DNA from: Effrenium voratum
Taxonomy: Eukaryota > Sar > Dinophyceae > Suessiales > Symbiodiniaceae
DNA length: 64,000 bases
Direction of reading: 5' to 3'
Assembly (NCBI GenBank): GCA_963377175.1
Contig: CAUJNA010003786.1
Location: forward strand, 142,501 to 206,500
Each line of letters begins with the position of its first letter. Within the stretch, counting starts at the first letter, position 1. Below, in pieces: positions 29,900-39,879 of the stretch. The notes under the pieces were generated by a model. The model saw only the letters and a list, made by a program, of their open reading frames with translations, searched no databases and was not told the origin of the DNA. The position numbers were made by a program, and so were the translations under genes.

Positions 29900-30395
29900 A
29901 GAAGGAAAACCAAAAGAAGCTGTATTTTTCGGGGGTCCGAATCCCAGTTTCAGACACCCATATTTTGTTGGCAAGACGTGAAGTGGCAGGAGAAGACACA
30001 AGCGCAAGAAGTCGCGAAGTACTTCGAGCCGCAGGTCTGAGTTCATCGCGTGTGGGTTCTGTCTTGTTTTGAGTCGGCACCCCCTCTTTTTGGTCTTCAA
30101 AGAGAAACCCAAGGAAAAACAACGCCATTTTAGGAGCCCCATTTTGGTTTTTGAGGAGGAACCAAAGGAAAAACCACCATTTTTTGGGGCCCCGAAAGAA
30201 AGACAGATCCAAATGGGATGCGGCAGACACAGCCAAGTGTGGCCAAGATGTGACAACCGTGGAAACCCACTTCGCATCATAGGGATCTGTCTCAAAATAG
30301 GGGAAAACTTTGTTGAACGGTTTGAAGGGTAACCAAAAGGAAACCAACCGCCTGGAGGAATTGGTCCCCAGTTTTTAAGAAGCGCCCATATTCCA
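29900..30395. mobile_element. Cluster of four family D elements
   Basis: Copies at about 29900-29965, 30052-30215 (longer, with a repeated inverted core AAACCCAAGGAAAAAC / AACCAAAGGAAAAACC) and 30281-30395, in mixed orientation. The long antisense frame over 29873-30583 is built from them. Confidence 0.7.
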
Positions 30396-30704
30396 TGGCA
30401 ATCACACCTGGAGGCTACGTGGCCTAAAATAGCCGTGTTTGACAAAGTGTTGACGCTCCATGACGATGTTTCTTTTAAGCCCTTCCTATATCTTGAAATT
30501 CTATGCATAAGATTACGATCCGTGCGAAACACTCTGGCAACTGACTGATGTTTGTTCTTTTTTGCCCGCAGCCAAAGAAACACCCTGACCCAATGGGTTT
30601 TGGTTTACTTGATCTACATGGAGCAGAAAACAGCTTTTGCTCGAGCGGAGTGCATATCCGGTGCTCACAGAGTCACAGAGTTGGGATTGCCACTCGTGCG
30701 CACG

Positions 30705-30817
30705 TGGGTGTGGCCTTTTTTGAGGAAACCCTTTCTGGGTTGTTGTTCATAGGAAACCAAAGGCCCCGGCAAAGGGACATCACCCGAAATAGGGGGTACC
30801 ATAGGTACCCGTATGTT
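30705..30817 (-). mobile_element. Family D TIR element
   Basis: GTGGGTGTGGCCTTTTTTGA, GGAAACCAAAGGCCCC, GTACCATAGGTACCCGTATG. Confidence 0.65.
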
Positions 30818-30819
30818 TG

Positions 30820-32100
30820 AGACAAAGCCACATAGGCCTTTCGTTCTTCCTTCAATCGCCTCTTTGAAGCAGAATGCGAGGTTGCATTGATTGAAGCCCT
30901 TGAAGGATTACACTCCCTCAGACTAACACCCGGAAGCTCCCACAAACCCTCCGTGAATGGAACCAAGTCTTAAGGGGTCCTGGGAGCTTCCGGCTGTTCG
31001 TCTGGGGGAGGGTAGGGCCCATGGCTCTTGGCCAATCCTAACATGGCTCTCCATGTATTAAGTCGGGCTACGCGCAACTGGATTTAAACAGAAGCCTACC
31101 CTCCCTCCAACAATCATAGAAGCTGACACAGGGGTCATTTGTTTGACTGTTTCTGGGGGTTATCAAAGTCAGAAAATGGGGCTGTTTCCCTTTAACCCAC
31201 CACTTAGGGGGTGACTTTGATCATGCTAAAATAATGGGGCCAGGGACAGGAGGGTGTTGAACGACTGTTTTGCTCTTGGGGAAGCCCCCAATTTTCCACT
31301 TCCATAGGGAGGGTACTGTCTTGAGCGCCTGGAGAGCGGAGAGGATGTCGGATGTCCACCAGCGCAGGTCATCTCCTTCCAGCAGCTCGTCATCGAGCAA
31401 GAGCAGGAGAGGGAGGGCGCCATTTGCGCCCCGAAAGGCAAAGTCGGCTGAATTTTCAAGCCGATTGCCATGGGTATCCTGGCTCCTGGGTCTTCTCAAG
31501 CCGGTAAAAGCGAATTTGGGACCAGATTGTGCTGCGGAGACCAATTTCAAGTGCAAGGGTCAGAATGGGCTGCAGAATGATACCATAGTAGTTATGTAGG
31601 CACGTCAGCAGCCTTACTTTCGGGACAAAGTAACGCTTTTCAAACTCTGCTGTCTTTTGAATCCCCATCTGCTGCATGTTCGGACATGATGATTCGTCTC
31701 GCTGCCTCTTTCGCTTGTACCGTACAGGCACCCTAGGTGCGAAATACAGAATGCAGATTGCATATCTGCAGACGTGCAAATCAATCTCCAGGCAATTAAA
31801 TTGCTGCTGTCTACATCATGCGAATCGTCTGCTTGTTGTTCCATCTATAATTCAGAGTTCCGAAGTGGGGATCGCAAAAGCTTCACCCATGGTTGCCGCA
31901 ACAAAAGAACAGCCTTGTATGGCTTTGAAAGGTATCTCTTCTGGTGGCAAGACACACCATGAAGAGTTCTTTATTTTGACCGCCATGACACGACCACAAT
32001 GTTTAAAAATATGCAGCAAGTGACAGGGGGGCCATGAAAAGCGACACCCCTGTTCACCCCTGTTTAGGGCTCGCGGGGTTCTGGATGATGAATTGCATGT
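30820..32100. other. No confident gene
   Basis: Short frames on both strands (for example 31270-31599 plus, 31676-32023 plus) with no domain or clear borders. A CCACTTAGGGG-type repeat scrap lies near 31190. Confidence 0.3.
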
Positions 32101-32193
32101 GTGGGAAGAATCGTGCCGCCGGAGCAACACCCGGAGCGATACCTTTCAGATCATGGAGCGACACCTATGGCCCCTTCAAGTAGGCAGTTGGCC

Positions 32194-32365
32194 CTTCGCG
32201 CGCTACACTTGTACTACAAAGTTGCGATTTTGAGCTGGAGCTGCGGAAGTGTGCTTCGCGTACTGGACTTGCACGACAAAGTTGCGATTTTCTAGCTGGA
32301 GCTAGTGTACTTCGCGAATAAGACTTGTGCTACAGAATCGATTTCGAGCTGGAGGTGCGCTGCCT
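32194..32365 (+). repeat. Minisatellite, 3 x about 56-60 bp
   Basis: CTTCGCG starts at 32194, 32254 and 32310, each unit containing an ACTTGYRCTACAAAGTTGCG-like block then GAGCTGGAG. The third unit is diverged. Confidence 0.88.
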
Positions 32366-32452
32366 CTGTAGTGAGCATCAGGGGTCCACACCCGTGCCAG
32401 CGATGGCAGCCAGCCATGTAATGTATTTTGAACGCCGTGCACGTGTACTATG

Positions 32453-32474
32453 TATATATATATATATATATATA
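32453..32474. repeat. (TA)n microsatellite
   Basis: About 22 bp of alternating TA. Confidence 0.9.
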
Positions 32475-32699
32475 AGAATTATACATATGTACACCATGCA
32501 CCATATACATATATACGCATTCTTTGTCATAATGAAATCATGTTGACGCGGCTTCCTTTCTTCAGCAAGGTGTTGGCCTCGCCACGAGAGCCTGTCAGCT
32601 CGCCTTGCAGGAAGAAGAGGAAAGGCAAGTTCACCTCGGAAGCGCCGCCTGGGCCCCGGCGGAAAACCGCGGAGGGCTGAGGTGAACTTGCGGAATGTC

Positions 32700-33080
32700 T
32701 TTGCCTAATTTGTGGGGGTTTGAGGGGGGCTTTAAGGAGCCTTTGGGGAGGGGCTTAACGGGCTTACTTCGGGGGGAGGAGGAGGACCTTTGCAGGACCT
32801 TGAGGGGGGGGGGCTAAAGCCCCTTCGCCCGAAGGTGGTGGGCGGGCAGGGATAAAACAAGCTCACCACAGTAAAGATCCTTTGAGATTCCTTATTTCAG
32901 GCCTTGGGTAGACTGTGCAGCAATGTCAGAACCAGATTATGGCAAACTGTTTTCCTTGTGGCTGTTCATGTCTGTTATTTTGTCAAGGGATGCCATAGTG
33001 CCCAAGAAAGATGATTTAAGTATCGGACGCCGGCCACCCAAGAGCCGAATGGCAATGGGTTCGCTGCTGGGTCCACCATC
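32700..33080. other. G-rich tract then no gene
   Basis: GGGGTTTGAGGGGGGC-type G-rich sequence to about 32850, then unique sequence without a supported gene. Confidence 0.4.
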
Positions 33081-33318
33081 AGCCTAGTTTTGTTGCTGGA
33101 CAGGGGTCTGTCATGTATTCAGGTGGTTTTTACAGGGCAAACACGACAACCCCGCCTCAAGGGATCCCTGGTTGAGGAAACATCGGCTCGGCCAAAAAAA
33201 CACCGCCTGCATCTCACTCCATTGGATAATGATGATACATTACAGCCTCATCGCAATTCTCTTCTGGGAATGAGGGAATGCCCCGCTCAGAAAGCCATCC
33301 ATCCTCTGGTTTCATTTT

Positions 33319-33736
33319 TTCGGGAACCCCAAACCCGGTTCATTCCCGAAACACCGACAGGTCATTCCCCACCTATCGCACCTGGCCCATGCTCGAGGCC
33401 GAACGCGGCTCCTGGAGCCGCCGCTGCTGGCGGCGCCGGAGGAGCCGCAGTCGACCCAGAGGGCCCATCGCTCCGCTGGAAATTTGCGGTCCATGAGTCT
33501 GGGTGAAGTATAACGACCTCTCGACCGAATTCACCCCAAATGGTGGTTTATGTGGGAATATCCCTCCAACCACCTTATTTCAGGCTGGTGAAATATTATA
33601 ATTCACCCAGATGAGTTGGAGTTTGAGGCCATTTGCAGCTTGCAAGCCCAGGGGGGGGTTCGGGCAAGCTTCTGGGATATGGCGGGATTTGCGGCCTTAG
33701 TGGAAGGCCAAGAAGCATTTGCGAGGCAGTTTGCCC
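33319..33736 (+). CDS. Exon pair around a family C element
   Basis: Upstream, the frame reading EPQSTQRAHRSAGNLRSMSL ends CTG G at 33502. If 33503-33610 is removed as a GT-CAG intron it continues DELEFEAICSLQAQGG and on to EGQEAFARQFAL-stop at about 33736. Alternatively, precise loss of the element plus one ATGAGT joins a different upstream frame (PSLRWKFAVHE) to LEFEAICSLQ. Both routes give a long ORF; without either, the frames stop inside the element. Protein not recognised. Confidence 0.45.
33499..33610 (+). mobile_element. Family C TIR element, introner candidate, ATGAGT TSD
   Basis: 112 bp. Left CTGGGTGAAGTATAAC, right ATTATAATTCACCCAG (inverted). Flanked by perfect 6-bp ATGAGT (33493-33498, 33611-33616). 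The left TIR places GTGAAG four bases in and the right TIR ends CAG, giving a built-in GT-AG pair. Relative at 45425-45541. Confidence 0.93.
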
Positions 33737-33943
33737 TTTGACTCACGCAGGGGGACTGACACTTGGCACCAAGTGCCAGGGCTGTCCGCGCTTGGATCAG
33801 CGAAGAGCCTTTCGAGTAGCAAATCCGCCTCAATTCAATGTGACATCCTTTTGAGGCAGCTGGTTAATCCGAGGTCTGGAATAGCGTCGTTTAGGATCTT
33901 TCACGCATAGCAAAACACGGGCCCATAAATATCGCTTCATCAT

Positions 33944-34086
33944 CTTTTTGAGGGTACCCTTTTTGTTGGTTTTACTGGAAAACCAATTGGAAGAAAACCA
34001 CCATGTTTATTTATCATATATATATATATATGTATATATATACATGGGGGAGGGGGGTCCCCAAAAAAAGCTAGACACCCGTATCG
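33944..34086 (-). mobile_element. Family D element containing an (AT)n microsatellite
   Basis: Starts CTTTTTGAGGGTACCCTTTT, has the inverted core AACCAATTGGAAGAAAACC and an (AT)n run at 34015-34044, and ends AAAAAAAGCTAGACACCCGT. Confidence 0.7.
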
Positions 34087-34214
34087 CTTGAGAGAAGCAC
34101 TGGTTTAATGATTTATGGTGGGGGGTTTTGCCGGGCGTGGAACTTCTGCGTTTCCGAGGCGGCCACCGCAGCGCAGCAGGCCTGATGGTAGCTGGCTGGA
34201 CTTCCCTGACAGGC

Positions 34215-34312
34215 TTCCAGTTGCTTAAGAAGGTGATTTAAAAACAAAAAACACGTGTTGGTTCTACAGGGAAAACTATCACTACTCGACATGGTTCTTT
34301 GATTTTTGCCCA
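34215..34312 (+). repeat. Family F dispersed repeat
   Basis: CCAGTTGCTTAAGAAGGTGA, then GGGAAAACTATCACTACTCG. Confidence 0.6.
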
Positions 34313-34770
34313 GACTTGAGCCAATGGCAGGGAAAACGAGAAATGGAGGCACGGAAACCGGGAAAAGGATGAACGTGTCGCCGCAAAAGCCGCTGGGTCC
34401 CAGCCGAACTGCTTACTGGATCCCTTTTTGGGGTTGGTCAGGCGGAAAGCAACGGGGTTGGGGTGTCCATCTGAAAGTCCTTGCCACACCCATGAATTAA
34501 AAATCGGCAAAAGCTCGCTGCATGCTGAGGCTGTGCAAGAGGATCCAGAGACGGCACAAGCCAAGAAGAGGGTTGGCCGGTCGTGTTTGAGTGCCACGTC
34601 GGCTTTTGCAGAAGGGAGAAATAGGGTTGATCAATATTCCATTTAAGGCCCCCTGTTTTGACTATGGGTAAATATGGGTAACCTTTCTCACCTAGTGGGA
34701 CATCTCATCTTTTTCGAATGGTCATCCCATGTAAAGGACCTTTTGATCAACCCTTAAATACGGAACGGAG

Positions 34771-35196
34771 ATGCACCATGATCTGAGCTGTAGTCAATCG
34801 GTCACAATCTTGACTGCACCTCACAAGATCCATCAGCCTCCTGACATCCCAAGTTCACCCAGGGGACCCAGGCTCCAGGGAATCCCAGAGAAGGCGGACA
34901 AATCCATCGACGGATTGGATTTCCGGAGGGACGTAGGTGTCAAGTCGTTTTTTTTTCTAAGGCCGCACAGCTGTGTTATATTCTTGCCACGGGTGGATAC
35001 GTCTTGCATGCTCTTCAAAAGGGATCTGATCACAGGCCACGCGCGTTCGTTTCGAAGGGGTGTGGCCGTGAGAAGCTGCCAGGTGCTTGCCAAGCTCACG
35101 GAGCTACAGAAGGTCGAGCCCAAAGAGCAGCGCGCAAAGGCCCGCCTGTTGCTCGAGCGACTGGCGCGTGGGCGCTCGGTACTCGGGCGCTTTTGA
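34771..35196 (+). CDS. ORF with helical Arg/Leu-rich C-terminus
   Basis: 141 codons. The last third (VLAKLTELQKVEPKEQRAKA, then RLLLERLARGRSVLGRF-stop) is strongly helical and protein-like; the first part is less convincing. The J-domain fragment starts 230 bp downstream, so a link is possible. Antisense is also open. Confidence 0.3.
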   Translation: MHHDLSCSQSVTILTAPHKIHQPPDIPSSPRGPRLQGIPEKADKSIDGLDFRRDVGVKSFFFLRPHSCVIFLPRVDTSCMLFKRDLITGHARSFRRGVAVRSCQVLAKLTELQKVEPKEQRAKARLLLERLARGRSVLGRF

Positions 35197-35426
35197 AAGG
35201 CTGACACGTTGGGGTTCTGTGCTGTGCTGTGCGCAAGTTGGCGCCGGGAATTTGTTGTGACCGCATTTGGATGCCAATCGACTGGAAGCCAACAAGGGAC
35301 TCAGGCGCTAAAAATGGCCCCAAGACCGACAGCTCTTCACGAGTCACTGCTTCGGAGCAGAGTTCACAAAAGTGCCGTAGATGTGAGATTTGCATGCTCA
35401 TGTTCAGTTGAAAGTGGTGATGCAAC

Positions 35427-35565
35427 ATGCGGAGCATCTTGCTGAGCAAGAAGGTGTTGAGCACTTTCAGAAGCCCGCATGAATGTGCTGTGCAGGAGTT
35501 CAGAAATATGCTGCGCGATTGGCATCCGGACAAGAACCCCGAGAAAAAGGAGCAAGAGAGCGAGA
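35427..35565 (+). CDS. J-domain fragment (DnaJ/Hsp40-like exon)
   Basis: The frame contains CAVQEFRNMLRDWHPDKNPE. It has helix II-like residues followed by the invariant His-Pro-Asp and the usual Lys-Asn-Pro (HPD codons at about 35523-35531). In Hsp40 proteins this tripeptide stimulates Hsp70 ATPase. Helix I is not seen upstream and helix III would lie downstream, where the sequence turns into a (GGGA)n repeat. This is one exon of a spliced gene or a broken copy. A CAG at 35493-35495 may be the true exon start. Confidence 0.55.
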
Positions 35566-35574
35566 GAGAGGAAC

Positions 35575-35850
35575 AAAAAAAAGCGGGAGGAAGGGAGGGA
35601 GGGAGGGGAGGGAGGGAGGGAGGGGAGGGGAGGGGAGGGGAGGGGAGGGGAGGAAAAGGAAGGGAAGGGAGGGGAGGGAGGGAGGGAGGGAGGGAGGGAG
35701 GGAGGGAGGGAGGGGAGGGAGGGAGCGAGGGAGGGAGGAGAGACAGAGAGAGTGAGAGAGAGAGAGAGAGAGACAAAGACAACGACAGAGACAGAGGGAG
35801 ACGGAGACGGAGACAGAGGCAGAGCGAGACAGTCAGACAGAGGGTGGGAG
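35575..35850 (+). repeat. (GGGA)n/(GA)n microsatellite
   Basis: Purine run with GGGAGGGA, then GAGA and GACGGA units. The Glu/Gly/Arg frames through it are artefacts. Confidence 0.95.
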
Positions 35851-36029
35851 GGACCTGCCTGATCTTCCACGCCCAACACCGTCATTTGTGTCATCTAGAA
35901 TCAGAACATTCGATATTTGTGGAATGTGTCCCCGGATTGATACCCCCCGTCAAGGTCGACAAGGGTCATTGGTCCGGTGCCGTTGCCCGCTGAATCCGAT
36001 CCTTTCTGGTCCCCTTGCCTGGCCATGAA

Positions 36030-36110
36030 GGCATGGGTCCGTCTTTTTTGAGGGTGCCCCCTTTTCTTGTTTTAAAGGGAAGCCAAAGGAAAGTCACCCC
36101 CTGTGTTTGG
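36030..36110 (-). mobile_element. Family D TIR element, partial
   Basis: CATGGGTCCGTCTTTTTTGA, then AAAGGGAAGCCAAAGG. Confidence 0.6.
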
Positions 36111-36246
36111 AAGACTTGCCCATGTTTGGGAGCTTTTGGGAGATCAGCCTTGCGATGAATTGTGGGGGTGTCATTGCTTGGACCCTTTAGGCCTTGGCCA
36201 GCCCTGACTTCCTCTGGCCAGTGAGCCAGAGAAAGGGGCAGTCTCG

Positions 36247-36352
36247 AATATGGGTCAAGCTTAAACCACCATGGACCGCAGGTTTCGCTCCTTTCCATTT
36301 GGTCGGGGAGACCCATTTTGGGTACCAATTTCTGACCCGCACCCATATTCAG
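36247..36352 (+). mobile_element. Family H repeat with inverted ends
   Basis: ATATGGGTCAAGCTTAAACC, ATGGACCGCAGGTTTC, and right end TGACCCGCACCCATAT. Confidence 0.5.
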
Positions 36353-36432
36353 CTAGAAGGAATCGCAAAAAGAGCACCGGGGTCCTTGAAGCCTCAGAAC
36401 CTTATTTGAGAAAATGACTCGGCGGACTGTAT

Positions 36433-36990
36433 TTGATTTGCCTACCCAGCCCTTGGCAAGAGCCATTCGATGTTTGGTCAGGACATGGCGACTGCCGTGT
36501 TCCAATTCCTCCAAAAGGGAAAGAGCCTGCTCAACCTCAAGTGAGGAGGCACTCTGTGTGTGTGTGCTTTGGTTCTGCCTTTGTTTGCGAAACCCTGTCA
36601 GAAATGTGTGTGCAAATCGGCAAAGACCAGGATTGCAGTGAAATACATGGATTCCTTGGGCATTGCAACCGATTGGAACTGCGGTTAGTGCCCACAGAAT
36701 CGTCTTTGCACAAGCAGATTGTTCTGTTGTTGAAGACTCAAAACGTGTATCAGCCAGCCAACAATCATCTTGTCTCATGGCCATGGGTCAAAAGCCCGTA
36801 CCCCCAGTGAACATCCCAATCCCCACTAAAACAGACTAAAGTGGGTGGTGCACCTATCCCAAAATGGTACCATTGGTTTTGAACCATGGCCACATGTGAG
36901 CTTCTGAGTGGCGAGTTGCTATGCTGTGTGCAGTGGCTGAATCACAACTGCATTGCTGCCAGGCAAGGCTGCTGCCTGCACCTGCGTTAA
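36433..36990 (+). CDS. ORF split by a family A MITE
   Basis: Open from before 36433. It contains CETLSEMCVQIGKDQDCSEI and LELRLVPTESSLHKQIVLLL and runs to NNHLVS at 36778. Joining 36778 to 36896 (element and one 4-bp duplicate removed) continues CELLSGELLCCVQWLNHNCI to TAA at 36990. As it stands the frame ends inside the element at 36810. Not recognised. Confidence 0.4.
36779..36891 (-). mobile_element. Family A MITE, TCAT/ACAT flanks, inside an ORF
   Basis: 113 bp, reverse orientation: GGCCATGGGTCAAAAG at the left, GGTTTTGAACCATGGCC at the right. The 4-bp flanks TCAT and ACAT match at three positions. Confidence 0.88.
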
Positions 36991-37402
36991 TGAGAGCCGG
37001 AAGTGTAGGCAGTCCACTTGATGTCCACAGACCAACACAAGCACAAAGCATATCATTGAGCATTTACGCGAGACGCCTTTTCCGTAGCTTGGCCCGCGAG
37101 ATTAAACTTCAAATCTACTTTCTGTAAGGCACGTGATCAGATGATCCATCCAGTGAGGGAAGTTGGCAGTCCTAGGGGAGCTCCTTCCAACATAGTCCTG
37201 TGTAGACCTGCACTAATCACTTTTCCACTTTGATCCCCCTTTGACAGTTACAAAGCCAAAGTCTCTTTCTTGTTTCGTTCAGAGGGTGGTTCTGCAGGGT
37301 TACATGGGTCTTAATGAGCCGCTTTCACTCCCTCACTCCCATGGCCCGAAAGGCAAGAGCTCGGTCTATTTGTGACATACACTGCCTCGGTTCGCCGAAA
37401 AG

Positions 37403-37682
37403 ATGAGTGAGCGCGCTGGGGAGACACACGGCTCCATGGCTCGAATTTTTCAAAGGGTTGTGAACACTTTGGCTGTGGGTCAAAACCAATGGTACCATTT
37501 TGGGGTAGGTGCACCACCCATTTTAGTCTATTTTAGTTGGGATTAGGATTTTCACTAGGGGTACGGGCTTTTGACCCATGGCCACTTTGGCTTGCTTTTT
37601 GGCTTGCTTCGTTCAGTGGGAACTCGTGCTTTGTATTGGAGTTGCCTGGCGCTCGCCACACACGCGGCGCTGCCGCGTGTGA
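37403..37682 (+). pseudogene. Copy 1 of duplicated first exon, broken by a MITE
   Basis: Starts MSERAGETHGSMARIFQRVV like copy 2 at 42073. It is interrupted at 37470 by a family A element; beyond it the frame resumes LACFLACFVQWELVL but soon stops (CGCGTGTGA). Copy 2 keeps a 126-residue ORF. Confidence 0.55.
37471..37583 (+). mobile_element. Family A MITE with ACTTT TSD and paralogous empty site
   Basis: 113 bp. Ends GGCTGTGGGTCAAAACC and TTTTGACCCATGGCC. ACTTT at 37466-37470 and 37584-37588. The matching place in copy 2 (near 42139) is uninterrupted (GAACACTCCAGCTTGC), which proves insertion after duplication or loss in copy 2. Confidence 0.95.
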
Positions 37683-37931
37683 TATTTGCCAGCAGCCTGA
37701 AACTTGTTCCTGCTGTGCCTTGACGTGTCGGCTCACAGCGTTGCAGCGGTACTTGCTAGATCTGTCGCCGCAAGCAACACAACGCCAGGGTCGATTTGAT
37801 GAGTACCTTTTCAGGCCGGACTTGTGCTGTGTTGAGACAAATGCCTTTAGTGGGTGCATCCTCGGCATTGAAAGTCAAAGGGATGTTCCCTCAAGTTGCA
37901 GACCCCAGAGCGAGGGCTGAGAGGTCCGCAG

Positions 37932-38085
37932 CGTCAGCGCCAGTTACTCGCGTGGCCGCGCTACTCACTGTTCATTGGGCACTGCGGCCATGTTTACATG
38001 CCTGAGGCATGAGGCTGAGGCGGACGAGCCGGACGCGCCGCCCGAAAAGGAGGACCCATTTGCATTCTGGGCACCTCGGCCATGA
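37932..38085 (+). CDS. Duplicated-gene exon (copy 1), acidic
   Basis: Reads VSASYSRGRATHCSLGTAAM and ends PDAPPEKEDPFAFWAPRP-stop. Copy 2 (42577-42729) has the same frame with one codon fewer, so the length change is in-frame. That supports coding. Not recognised. Confidence 0.5.
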
Positions 38086-38128
38086 GTGAGTCACACGCCC
38101 CGCGCGCGAGTCAAGCCGCTGGTGGCAG

Positions 38129-38267
38129 GCGATGCCTCGTCGTGTTGCCGCATGAAATTGGTCAGGCCAACTACGATGCAGAAATGGACGAGCATGAGCC
38201 ATTCGAGGACGCGACTCAGCCAGCTTCTCCTGAGCAGGCTGCTGAAGCTATTGCGGCCTGGCAGAAG
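38129..38267 (+). CDS. Duplicated-gene exon (copy 1), acidic
   Basis: After GCTGGTGGCAG the frame reads LPHEIGQANYDAEMDEHEPF, then DATQPASPEQAAEAIAAWQK, and meets GTTTTG. Copy 2 differs by a few substitutions only. It may be a low-complexity acidic region. The preceding TGA plus GTGAGT (38083-38090) could be an intron border. Confidence 0.5.
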
Positions 38268-38510
38268 GTTTTGTTTGATCAATGTGTCAATGGGGCGCTG
38301 GTGCTTATGAGTTTGTCGCAACCGTAGCATGTGAGCAGCGTCCAAAACCTCCGTGTACATGTTTAGTAAGAGTCCTGTCATATCGACCAGCGCGTAAGGA
38401 AAAACTCTGTGTCAGTTGGGTGCTTGTGAGTTTGTCGTAACCATAGCTAGCGCTCGGCATAAGGCTCGGCTGATGTAGTTTTCTCTTGTGAACATATGTT
38501 CTACTTTCAG

Positions 38511-38792
38511 ATTGAACAGCTACACTTTGTCAATGGGCAAATTTGTGCACTTTCGTCAGTTTACCTTGAGGCATGCTTGAAGTCCGTCCATTTTCGCACA
38601 TCCCCCCCTAAGTATCTCCTTCTATCATCTTCTGTTCGGAAGGCATGCGATAGCTGGTTGGCCAGGTACCGGGCTCGACGAAACGAACGGAGACACGGGG
38701 TCCGTTTCCATCGACCAGCTGAGGAGATGCATCTGCTGGCGAGGCAGATCTCTTCGCTGCAAGTTCGTCTGGCGATAGGCGCAAGTGCTTGA
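38511..38792 (+). CDS. Duplicated-gene exon (copy 1)
   Basis: After GTTCTACTTTCAG it reads IEQLHFVNGQICALSSVYLE and ends with a helical ARQISSLQVRLAIGAS segment. Indels relative to copy 2 (42977-43288) include 3-bp changes (EEMHLLARQ against EEHLLERQ), and both copies finish in the same frame. Function unknown. Confidence 0.5.
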   Translation: MEQLHFVNGQICALSSVYLEACLKSVHFRTSPPKYLLLSSSVRKACDSWLARYRARRNERRHGVRFHRPAEEMHLLARQISSLQVRLAIGASA

Positions 38793-38909
38793 TGATCCCG
38801 ACGTAATCCCCGAAGGATAGGTTATGTTTCATAGTGTTGTAAGCAAATTAGGCAATGACACATGTCCAGGCTGCGATCCCAAGATTATTCGCCACTACGA
38901 GCAAGTCCT

Positions 38910-39043
38910 GCAGGCTGGAGCGGATGCTTCACGCGTTGTCATTCCGTATCCTGCTTGCGTCCGATGAGAAAACGCGTGTCATGTTAGGAGATGACGCAGG
39001 AGCTGCAGAAATATGTTCCCCGGACAATTTGGACAAGTTGTAA
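38910..39043 (+). CDS. Duplicated-gene exon (copy 1), divergent start
   Basis: The C-terminal part reads ASDEKTRVMLGDDAGAAEIC and ends NLDKL-stop, as in copy 2 (DDLDKLQQPV). Upstream, the copies differ by a frame-changing 16-bp length difference, so copy 1 may be broken or may splice elsewhere. Confidence 0.4.
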
Positions 39044-39563
39044 AACACGGTGTAAGCACTGTTTTCGTTTATCCTCTTTGTTTCGCGCTGCAACAAACAG
39101 CGGCTTGTGGATCCGTTTGCCGGCGCTACGCCACTCTGTTTGCACTGCTGTCCTGCATTTCATCTTGACCTCGAAGCTTAGGCGACGGCAAGGTGTGTGG
39201 AAAGGCGGCGACTGTCCAAGGACGGCTTGAGTTCTTTCGACAATGTTGGCCCTGTGTTATACAATGTTATACTTTAATCACCTCCTTTCAGTTGATGATG
39301 TACGACGCATGAGATTTGTGGCCTAGAGCGTGTCCATGTGCAGTTCTTTGTCGCAGGAGTCTGCTCTCTTGCGTCGACCTGCCGCTTGTTTCCAAGAAGC
39401 ATCTGAACTGCCCCCAAGAGTCGTCTGCATTTTTGCGATCGAATGGGTGTGAGAGCGTATTATGAATCAAACACGGCGTATGAATGTGCTGAAATCTGAA
39501 TGCTGAGGACTGGCGTTCTGGAAGCTTGTCAAATTGTGTAGGCAGCCCGGGCTGCTTGCAGGT

Positions 39564-39639
39564 ATATGGGAAGATTCGGAATGGCGCGAGAATGACTCGG
39601 GAGTCCTCCAATGACTCCGGTGAGTCCACCGAATGCGCG
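39564..39639 (+). pseudogene. Ser/Asp-rich exon, copy 1, frame-shifted
   Basis: After GGCTGCTTGCAG it reads IWEDSEWRENDSG, then leaves the copy 2 frame because 32 bp are missing. Copy 2 is at 44039. Confidence 0.35.
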
Positions 39640-39773
39640 CTTTTTGAGGCAGGGTGTGTCGTGCGTGAACAGGGGAGCGAGCGAAGTGAGTCATGGAAAG
39701 CGGGGGAGAGTGAGAAAGAGGGAGAGGTAGACGGAGGAAGAGATCGGGACAGAGAAGGCGAGATGGAGAGCTT

Positions 39774-39802
39774 GAGAGAGAGAGAGAGAGAGAGAGAGAG
39801 GG
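39774..39802. repeat. (GA)n microsatellite, copy 1
   Basis: Shorter counterpart of 44280-44312. Confidence 0.9.
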
Positions 39803-39879
39803 TTGAGCGCTAAAACAAGCTTTGTAGGCCATGCCGACAACGCAGCGCCTGTGGGCGCAGCTGAGCGGCTGGTTAGAAG

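Noticed and set aside
29873..30583. 236-codon minus-strand frame
   Set aside because: Most of its length is four family D elements; the repeated FSLGFSLKTK-like peptides are repeat translation.
35096..35993. Frames of 176-228 codons, plus and minus, Ser/Pro/Leu- or Glu/Gly/Arg-rich
   Set aside because: Simple (GGGA)n and (GA)n translation. Only the short HPD part was kept.
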